From positions 1 to 12,003 of the forward strand of contig USAE01000044.1 of NCBI GenBank assembly GCA_900552655.1: a stretch of DNA of 12,003 bases, given 5' to 3'. The translations under genes and the position numbers were made by a program. This DNA is from an uncultured Clostridium sp. Lineage in GTDB: Bacteria > Bacillota > Clostridia > TANB77 > CAG-508. Below, one piece after another: positions 6,556 to 12,003 of this stretch (its first letter is position 1; every line of letters starts with the position of its first letter). Below the pieces are notes generated by a model that worked only from the letters and a program-made list of their open reading frames with translations, had not been told where the DNA came from and made no database searches.

Positions 6556-8403
6556 ATGAAAGCACAAGAAAAATTAAAACATTTAATTCGGGAGGTGGTA
6601 AATCTCATTATAAAATTTTTCAAAACCCATGGGATAAAAGATGAAATACTAAATATTCCTGAAAATGTTAAGCAAATGGGGCTTAAAGTAAAAATTATGA
6701 ATTTGGCTATAAATGTACTTACTCTTATATTTGCATTTATGCATAAAGCAACCAACATGTTAATAGAGCATCGGCTAATTTTGCTAGGAATAATATTGTT
6801 TATGTTATATCGAGGTCAGAGAATATTAAAAGATGCGTTTTTTCTTTTTGGAGACACTGAGAGAGAAAAATTTCAACACATTTTTGAAGATGAAATTGCA
6901 TTTAGAGGTAGCAAAATTATTGGAAAGACAACAGATAGAGTGATAAAGTATGATGAATCGAATAAATTGTATAAATTAATGGACAATGAGTCGATGCTAA
7001 ATACAATTAGAAGCTATTTAAAAAACTTGTGGAGTCAAAGAATTCAACATACGTTTGATGTGCTAGAATTAATTAGTGTAATGGTTATGTTAATTGTAAC
7101 TATACTAACTAATACATCAATTTCACAGGCTATTTTTATTCCTATGATTTCTATATTTGTGATTATCTCATTTTTTAGTTCAGCATATATTAGTTTAAAT
7201 AGAGGTAATTATTACAAAAAACATAGAGAATACAATAATGAACAGGATTTAATAATAAATGACTTACTTCGTGTTCCTGTAATTGTTAAAAAAGACTTAA
7301 ATATGCGAATAAACAAGTTTCAAGAAACTCTTATTGCAAGCAATGAAAATATTTCAAACTTCCATAATAAAATAAATTTTTCAAGATTGTTTACAACGAT
7401 ACTAGAAACGTTTAGTCAATATGGAATTATAATATTTTATTTATTAGGAGTAAAATGGGATACTATTAATTTAGGAACCATAGCTGAAATTACCGCAATG
7501 CTTGCAATTATAGAAACAGCATTTGGGCAAATTAGGAGAAGCGCCGACACTTTAAACAAGCATAATGAAAGGTTAATCATCTTAGAAAAAGAAGAAAAGG
7601 ATATGAAACTAATTCTGGAAGTATACCATAATGAAGCTACCAAAAATGGTTCATTTAAGATCGTGGAAAATATAAAGATAAATCCATTTACAATTCGGTA
7701 TCTAGAGGAATCTGAAAATGATAAGCCTTTTAAGTTAGCTTTAAAAAAACAGATACTTATTAATAATGGAGAAGTAGTTGTATTATATGGTCCTTCTGGT
7801 AGTGGTAAATCAACATTTATGAATATGTTGACAGAAAGAATCAGACTAGAGAAAAGTACAAATATACCATCAACACAACGTTTCTTATTCTATGATGAAA
7901 AGTTGAAATTTGGTAGCCTAAGTATCTATGAAGAGCTATTTTGCTGTGAGGAAACCCCAGATCTTTTAAAAATGCAAGGGATTCTAGAAAATCTTCACTT
8001 ATGGAGTGAAATAAAATCTAATTGTTTTGATGTTTGGAAGTGGATGAAAGAAAAGAAATTTGAGAAGTCACTTTCAAATGGACAAAAACAGAGACTTATT
8101 ATTGCAAAACTACTGTATTGGTTAGACAATGAAATCGATGTTCTGGTTTTAGATGAATGTACATCTGGTAATGATGCTGCTTATGTTGTAGCAGATTACT
8201 GTGGTGGGATTATTTCGAAGGAAGCAAAAAACAGTAAAGAACGAATTAATGTATTTATGAATAAATTGAATGAATATCTAAAGGAAGAAGGATATAATGA
8301 TACTAAATTATACGATCCAAGCGGTTATGACCAAAAAAGCGCAAACAACAGTATCAGATTTGTCAAAAGTAGTAAAAAAATTACTAAAGTATCAATGGTT
8401 TAG
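6556..8403 (+). CDS. Truncated ABC exporter (membrane plus ATPase) fused to carboxypeptidase fragment
   Basis: The 615-residue frame is a chimera. Residues 1-538 are an ABC exporter half-transporter. It has about six helices (48-68, 73-90, 170-190, 195-215, 280-300, 303-325) with long loops after helices 2 and 4, as in type IV exporters. Its ATPase has Walker A GPSGSGKST (412-420), signature LSNGQ (506-510) and Walker B VLVLDE with E534. The Q-loop glutamine is not evident; the region reads FLFYDEKL. Right after Walker B, at TSGND (536-540), the sequence becomes an S11 D-Ala-D-Ala carboxypeptidase (SGNDAAYVVADY through LYDPSGYD). It then leaves frame and stops. The H-loop and the last 60-80 ATPase residues are absent, so the transporter is very probably inactive. 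Nine or so CGN arginine codons contrast with the AGA-only transporter module upstream, suggesting acquired DNA. The ABC identity is sure; the substrate is unknown. Confidence 0.85.
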   Translation: MKAQEKLKHLIREVVNLIIKFFKTHGIKDEILNIPENVKQMGLKVKIMNLAINVLTLIFAFMHKATNMLIEHRLILLGIILFMLYRGQRILKDAFFLFGDTEREKFQHIFEDEIAFRGSKIIGKTTDRVIKYDESNKLYKLMDNESMLNTIRSYLKNLWSQRIQHTFDVLELISVMVMLIVTILTNTSISQAIFIPMISIFVIISFFSSAYISLNRGNYYKKHREYNNEQDLIINDLLRVPVIVKKDLNMRINKFQETLIASNENISNFHNKINFSRLFTTILETFSQYGIIIFYLLGVKWDTINLGTIAEITAMLAIIETAFGQIRRSADTLNKHNERLIILEKEEKDMKLILEVYHNEATKNGSFKIVENIKINPFTIRYLEESENDKPFKLALKKQILINNGEVVVLYGPSGSGKSTFMNMLTERIRLEKSTNIPSTQRFLFYDEKLKFGSLSIYEELFCCEETPDLLKMQGILENLHLWSEIKSNCFDVWKWMKEKKFEKSLSNGQKQRLIIAKLLYWLDNEIDVLVLDECTSGNDAAYVVADYCGGIISKEAKNSKERINVFMNKLNEYLKEEGYNDTKLYDPSGYDQKSANNSIRFVKSSKKITKVSMV

Positions 8404-8692
8404 AGATATAGTATCTAAAACAAGTTATACTGCAATTTTACCAGATAAAAGCAAACAAACTTGGAAAAATACAAATGTTTTTCTTGACCCAACATCTAAA
8501 TATTATAATGAAAATGTATTAGGAGTAAAGACAGGATCATTGTCAAATGATTATAACTTAATTGTACTGTATAAAAAACATGGAAAGGAATTCCTAATAT
8601 GCAGTTTGGGCTCAAAATCGGATGTTTCGCGCTACAATGATGTTAATTATATTTTAAAGACAATAGATGAGTCAGATTATTTAAGAAAATAA
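8161..8692 (+). pseudogene. S11 D-Ala-D-Ala carboxypeptidase remnant, 5'-truncated and frameshifted
   Basis: This is the back half of a penicillin-binding protein-type carboxypeptidase that trims peptidoglycan stem peptides outside the membrane. The SxN motif S-G-N is at 8164-8172, and typical family sequence (NDAAYVVADY, then LYDPSGYD) follows in the frame of the ABC gene. After the A6 run at 8333-8338 the family sequence continues in the next frame: AQTTVSDLSKVVKKLL, then the KTG motif at 8528-8536, ending at TAA 8690-8692. Removing one A restores a continuous protein. The distance from SxN to KTG, about 121 residues, suits the family. The signal peptide and catalytic SxxK are missing, so no activity is expected. 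An apparent ATG at 8297 is only an out-of-frame artefact upstream of the shift. Confidence 0.82.
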
Positions 8693-8903
8693 TAACAAAG
8701 CATTTAAAAAAGAATTGTTAAAAATAGATGTAGTTTGAGAAACTTAAAAGTTTAGAAAAAAAGTGACAAAAATGTAATGAATATGTAATACAAATCAATG
8801 GAAAGTATTGTTAAAAAGTTTTATATTTAAAACATAAAAAAATAAAGGAGGTAAGTATAATATACGAGATTTAAAACTTGTTATATTATACAAGTAATAA
8901 AGT
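8693..8903. other. Intergenic region with repeats, hairpins and a displaced Shine-Dalgarno
   Basis: There is no gene here. It holds three 11-base units (8761-8793), the last two sharing ATGTAAT at 8772 and 8783. A perfect hairpin GTTTTA-TATT-TAAAAC lies at 8818-8833, and AAAGGAGG at 8844-8851. An inverted repeat then pairs 8855-8864 with 8882-8891. No clear terminator closes the carboxypeptidase remnant. A promoter for the next gene is likely here, but I cannot place its -35 and -10 with confidence. Confidence 0.5.
8844..8891 (+). promoter_or_regulatory. Strong Shine-Dalgarno followed by 10-bp inverted repeat
   Basis: AAAGGAGG (8844-8851) is the best ribosome binding site in this area, yet no ATG, GTG or TTG lies at usable distance. 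GTATAATATA (8855-8864) is the exact reverse complement of TATATTATAC (8882-8891), with a 17-base loop. Folding it would leave 3 plus 12 unpaired bases between the Shine-Dalgarno and the ATG at 8904. An overlapping alternative hairpin pairs ACTTGT (8876-8881) with ACAAGT (8890-8895). TATAAT at 8856-8861 could instead be a -10 hexamer. Confidence 0.45.
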
Positions 8904-9392
8904 ATGTTTGTATTAGAATTTTTTAAATCAATAATAATAGGAATTATCATATTCATTTTAATACTGGAAGTTATGCTTTTTGATAACTTCAATTTTCAAA
9001 AAGAAGATATAATAAATGCATATGAATCTATAATAAAAAGTTTAGACTTTGTGGGGTTATCAAAGGATAAAGAACTGAATGGAAAAAGAATATTTGGAAT
9101 AGACAAGTATGTAGGAACATATCAAGCAAAATATGATAATCAAACATCAGAAGAAACAATATTTGGAGGAACAGTATTAAATAGGAAAAATGGAGATCAT
9201 GTTAAAGTAAAAATTGATATAGAAAAAGAAAATGGAGATATTAGTGTAATTGCTAAATTGGGAAATAGTGAAATAAAATTAATAGATGATACAGGAAAAT
9301 ATGAAGATAGTATTTATATTGAAGGAACGAGTTATTATTTAACTGTAAAATTAAATAAATTTACTGGAAACATTAATATTATATCAGAATAG
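8904..9392 (+). CDS. Small membrane-anchored protein of unknown function
   Basis: This 162-residue protein is not one I recognise. Residues about 3-25 form one strong hydrophobic segment without a lipobox cysteine, so it is either an uncleaved membrane anchor or a weak signal peptide. The remainder is hydrophilic, with alternating polar and hydrophobic residues and several glycine turns, suggesting a small beta-rich extracellular domain (from about KYVGTYQAKYD to the end). Two in-frame stops (TAA TAA, 8895-8900) just upstream force the start at ATG 8904. That ATG lacks a nearby ribosome binding site; the only good one is about 52 bases away beyond an inverted repeat. The GNAT-HAD gene starts 12 bases after its stop, so the two are probably co-transcribed. 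The coding call is fairly sure from frame length and composition. Confidence 0.75.
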   Translation: MFVLEFFKSIIIGIIIFILILEVMLFDNFNFQKEDIINAYESIIKSLDFVGLSKDKELNGKRIFGIDKYVGTYQAKYDNQTSEETIFGGTVLNRKNGDHVKVKIDIEKENGDISVIAKLGNSEIKLIDDTGKYEDSIYIEGTSYYLTVKLNKFTGNINIISE

Positions 9393-9398
9393 CAGGAG
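9393..9398 (+). promoter_or_regulatory. Ribosome binding site of the GNAT-HAD gene
   Basis: An AGGAGA-type site lies just after the upstream stop codon and about 7 bases before the ATG at 9405. It supports that start and operon-style coupling. Confidence 0.65.
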
Positions 9399-9404
9399 AA
9401 ATAA

Positions 9405-10634
9405 ATGATAAGAAAATTTGAAAAAGGTGATATAAATGATGTAATGCAAATATGGAAAAATGAAAACATAAAAGCGCATCAATTTATTTCAAAAAAATAT
9501 TGGGAAAATAATTATAACTATGTAAAAGAAATTTTACCAAATGCAGAAATATATGTATATGTTATTGAAGAAAATATAGTAGGATTTATAGGGCTAGACC
9601 AAAATTATATTGAGGGTATTTTTATTGATACAAATAATCAATGTAATGGTATAGGAACATCTTTATTAAATAAAGTAAAAGAAGATAAAGATAATTTAAC
9701 ATTAAGTGTATATAAGAAAAATTTGAATGCAATTAGTTTTTATAAGAAAAATGGATTTGTAATTATAAAAGAAAGTATAGATGAAAGAACAAATGAAGTA
9801 GAATATATTATGAGCTGGGAAAAGCAGAAGAATAAGGCAAAAAAAATAATAGCAATGGATTTAGATGGAACTTTACTTAAAGATAATAAAGAATGTCCTA
9901 AAAGTACAAAGGAATATTTAAAAAAATTAAAAGATGAAGGTTATATTATAGTAATTGCTACAGGAAGGATACTAAAATCCGCAAAAGATATTACAGATGG
10001 AGCAGAATTTGCAAATTATATTGTAGCAGACTCAGGAAGTGTAATTTATGATAATAAATATAAAAATATAATTAGTGAAAGTATAATAGACAAACCAAAT
10101 CTAATTAAAATATGCGAAGGTTACAAAAGTGATTGGGGAATATTAGAATTATGTGATGAACAATGGTGTAATGTATATACAGACTTAAAATATAAACCAA
10201 GAGAATATGATAATTTGATATTAAACATAAACGACTTTCTTAATAATAATCAGAAAATAACACATATTAGTATTATACCTAAACAATATTGTGTATATAA
10301 AATAATTGATAAATTAAAAGAAGAATTGCCTACCCTTACAGTATCACTTATGCAAGATTCCTTTTCGGATTTAAAATATATAGAAATACACAATAATGAA
10401 ATAAATAAATATAAAGGAATAAAATTAATAGCAAACAAAGAAGGAATAGAAAATAAAAACATTATATGTTTTGGTGATGGACTAAATGATATAGATATGA
10501 TAGAAAAAAGTGGTATAGGTGTAGCAATGGAAAATGCACTTTCAGAAATAAAGCAAATTGCAGAATTTACAACATTATCAAACAATAATGAGGGAATAAA
10601 ATATTTTTTGGAACAAAATTTAAATAAGTTATAA
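9405..10634 (+). CDS. Bifunctional GNAT N-acetyltransferase and Cof-type HAD phosphatase
   Basis: This 409-residue protein fuses two enzymes. Residues 1-140 are a GNAT acetyltransferase: the acetyl-CoA pyrophosphate loop is Q79-x-x-G82-x-G84, and the C-terminal NAISFYKKNGF motif is typical of small GNAT enzymes. Residues about 147-409 are a Cof-type (HAD-IIB) phosphatase: motif I DLDGT with nucleophile D152 and acid D154, motif II T186 in ATGR, motif III K337 before GIKLIA, and motif IV GDGLNDIDM with D358 and D362. Both sets of active-site residues look intact. HAD-IIB enzymes hydrolyse sugar phosphates, FMN or similar metabolites; the GNAT substrate is unknown. The linker is a short lysine-rich stretch (WEKQKNKAKK). 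The gene is closed by a strong terminator. The domain calls are sure; the specific role is open. Confidence 0.93.
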   Translation: MIRKFEKGDINDVMQIWKNENIKAHQFISKKYWENNYNYVKEILPNAEIYVYVIEENIVGFIGLDQNYIEGIFIDTNNQCNGIGTSLLNKVKEDKDNLTLSVYKKNLNAISFYKKNGFVIIKESIDERTNEVEYIMSWEKQKNKAKKIIAMDLDGTLLKDNKECPKSTKEYLKKLKDEGYIIVIATGRILKSAKDITDGAEFANYIVADSGSVIYDNKYKNIISESIIDKPNLIKICEGYKSDWGILELCDEQWCNVYTDLKYKPREYDNLILNINDFLNNNQKITHISIIPKQYCVYKIIDKLKEELPTLTVSLMQDSFSDLKYIEIHNNEINKYKGIKLIANKEGIENKNIICFGDGLNDIDMIEKSGIGVAMENALSEIKQIAEFTTLSNNNEGIKYFLEQNLNKL

Positions 10635-10696
10635 TATATATGAATATAGAAATGGTTTGGTAATGGGAATATATGCTAAAAGATAAATTAAAATTT

Positions 10697-10737
10697 AAAA
10701 TTACTTTATACGAAAGTGTAGAGTAATTTTTCTTTTT
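10697..10737 (+). terminator. Strong rho-independent terminator
   Basis: A 15-bp stem pairs AAAATTACTTTATAC (10697-10711) with 10716-10730, allowing two G-T wobbles, and is capped by a GAAA tetraloop. The tail TTCTTTTT follows. It ends the operon of the membrane-anchored protein and the GNAT-HAD gene, and separates it from the MFS transporter. Confidence 0.88.
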
Positions 10738-10829
10738 ATGGTATCATAACGGTAAAAAATAAGATTTATGTAAAAAAAGGAATACAAAAAGGATTATTGG
10801 ATGAATTTATAAATAAGTAATAATATATA

Positions 10830-10834
10830 GGAGA
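10830..10834 (+). promoter_or_regulatory. Ribosome binding site of the MFS transporter gene
   Basis: A GGAGA core in ATAGGAGAATAA lies about 9 bases before the ATG at 10844 and supports that start. No clear promoter is visible between the terminator and this site. Confidence 0.6.
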
Positions 10835-10843
10835 ATAACTAAA

Positions 10844-12003
10844 ATGGAACAAAATACTAAGAAAAATATGATATTAGTTTATATACATACATTTTTGTCA
10901 ACATTTATACTATATTATATATGTGATACTTTATTCTTTATAGAAAGAGGATTAGTATCAAGCCAATATATTAGTTTTGTTGGAATATCATTTTTAATAA
11001 AAATAATATTAGAAATACCTTTTGGAATTATAGCAGATAGAAAAAATAAAAAGAAAATATTATTAATAATACATTCTGGTGATAAACTAAAAATATTTTT
11101 ATCTAGCCATCTATGCTTTACATATGTAATTTCAACTTTGACTTTTATTTTTTCACATAATTATATTAGTTTTTTAATTGCTATAATAATAAATGCCATA
11201 AATAATGCACTAAGTTCAGGAATAGTAAATTCTATACTATATGAAAGTACTAAAAATAAGGAAAAATTTAATAAAGTACTATTTTATAATTCTTTTTTTT
11301 ATAATATTTCATATATGTTTGCAATGATAGTTGGTGGTTATATAGGGCAAAAGTATGGACTAATATATACATATTGGATAACTTTAATACCATTTATTAT
11401 TGACTTTTTTATAATAACTATGATTAAAACTAATAATCATATAGACACTAAAAGTAATGAAAATAATATAGAAGTACTTAAAAATGGAATTAAAGAGATA
11501 AAGAAAAGTTCTTACTTATTACAATTAATATTAAAAAGTGCAATAATGTTTGCTGGAATTAAATTAGTAGAAGAAAGTCATCCAGAATATGCAAGTAATA
11601 TAGGACTATCTGTTTTTATTATTGGAATTTACACGGCACTTATATTGGTATTTTGTATTCTAGGTAGCTATATAGGAAGCAAAATAAAAAAAGATAAATA
11701 TAATCTAATATTAAGTATTAATCCAATTATAGTAGGAGTTTGCATATTGATGGTAGGAATAATGAATAATTATTTAGGCATAATAAGTATTTTAATAATT
11801 TATATTTTTTCAGAAAGTTTTGATAATATAATGAAGGCAAAATTACATAACAGTATTTCCTCAAAATCAAGAGTTACAGTTGAATCAATAAATCAATTTG
11901 CTTTGGGATTATGTGGATTTATATTTAGTATATTAATGGCAATTTTATTGAAGCGTGTAAATTTAAATGTGATGTATATTTGTATAGGAAGCATTATAAT
12001 TAT
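10844..12003 (+). CDS. MFS-type multidrug/solute transporter, cut by the right edge
   Basis: An uninterrupted frame of 386 codons starts at ATG 10844 and is still open at the window end. The protein is overwhelmingly hydrophobic with about 11-12 predicted membrane helices. Between helices 2 and 3 it carries PFGIIADRKNKKKI, a variant of major facilitator motif A (G-x-x-x-D-R-x-x-R/K-K). A hydrophilic central loop, around residues 200-225 (rich in N, K and E), divides the two six-helix halves. Typical members have about 400 residues, so only a short C-terminus is probably missing. The substrate is not predictable; the closest general theme is drug or small-molecule export driven by ion gradient. 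It stands after the strong terminator and so probably has its own promoter. The family call is good, but the specific subfamily is unassigned. Confidence 0.85.
   Translation, partial: MEQNTKKNMILVYIHTFLSTFILYYICDTLFFIERGLVSSQYISFVGISFLIKIILEIPFGIIADRKNKKKILLIIHSGDKLKIFLSSHLCFTYVISTLTFIFSHNYISFLIAIIINAINNALSSGIVNSILYESTKNKEKFNKVLFYNSFFYNISYMFAMIVGGYIGQKYGLIYTYWITLIPFIIDFFIITMIKTNNHIDTKSNENNIEVLKNGIKEIKKSSYLLQLILKSAIMFAGIKLVEESHPEYASNIGLSVFIIGIYTALILVFCILGSYIGSKIKKDKYNLILSINPIIVGVCILMVGIMNNYLGIISILIIYIFSESFDNIMKAKLHNSISSKSRVTVESINQFALGLCGFIFSILMAILLKRVNLNVMYICIGSIII

Noticed and set aside
6540..6758. Minus-strand frame over the start of the ABC exporter gene
   Set aside because: The + strand has a strong ribosome binding site and conserved protein sequence; the minus-strand frame has neither.
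8297..8692. Separate small gene starting at ATG 8297
   Set aside because: The first 14 or so residues are out of frame with the S11 family sequence, which runs in the ABC frame until the A6 run. No ribosome binding site is present. It is the tail of the frameshifted remnant.
8740..8753. AAACT-TAAA-AGTTT hairpin as terminator of the carboxypeptidase remnant
   Set aside because: The stem is five A/T-rich pairs and is followed by A, not T, so it would not terminate + strand transcription.
8862..8897. Eleven-codon frame after the strong Shine-Dalgarno, starting at ATA
   Set aside because: ATA is a very rare start, the peptide is short and ends at once in TAA TAA. It is kept only as an alternative explanation for the displaced ribosome binding site.

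Overview
The window is very AT-rich DNA (A/T third positions throughout, AGA for most arginines, AGGAGG-type ribosome binding sites, standard code with TGA as stop). This fits a low-GC Bacillota chromosome, probably a Clostridia-like gut or anaerobic organism. I cannot name a genus. All recognisable genes are on the + strand. No rRNA, tRNA or CRISPR array was seen.

Layout. Positions 1-366 hold the 3' end of an unrecognised gene cut by the window edge. A histidine-phosphatase gene follows at 388-1017. A roughly 200-base gap holds a terminator-like hairpin, a GGACTGTCC-centred palindrome and a promoter with an 11-bp-period direct repeat. The repeat looks like an OmpR/PhoB-type response-regulator site. 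Next is a MacB/FtsX-type ABC transporter (ATPase 1217-1888, permease 1892-4429). After a short hairpin comes an OmpR-family response regulator (4539-5198) and an overlapping sensor kinase (5188-6399). These four genes look like one sensing and efflux module of the type used against cell-envelope stress or antimicrobial peptides. The promoter repeat is the natural candidate target of the regulator.

Positions 6540-8692 form a patch with different arginine codon use, and it contains a broken chimera. An ABC exporter with its own membrane domain reads cleanly through Walker A, the signature motif and Walker B. At the D-loop it switches in frame into the SxN motif and following sequence of an S11 D-Ala-D-Ala carboxypeptidase. 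The carboxypeptidase part is itself frameshifted at an A6 run, and its KTG motif continues in another frame. The ABC protein thus lacks its H-loop and C-terminus, and the peptidase lacks its signal peptide and SxxK serine. The junction is either a real deletion through a shared TCTGGTAATGATG-like sequence or an assembly artefact. It is the most notable event in the window.

The right part has a small membrane-anchored protein of unknown function (8904-9392). Its only good Shine-Dalgarno sequence lies about 52 bases upstream, with a 10-bp inverted repeat between it and the start codon. Then come a GNAT acetyltransferase fused to a Cof-type HAD phosphatase (9405-10634), a strong rho-independent terminator (10697-10737), and an MFS-type transporter (10844 onward) that runs off the right edge. 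I found no convincing wholly new multi-gene defence or mobile system. The leads worth following are the chimera, the hairpin-separated ribosome binding site and the promoter repeat.
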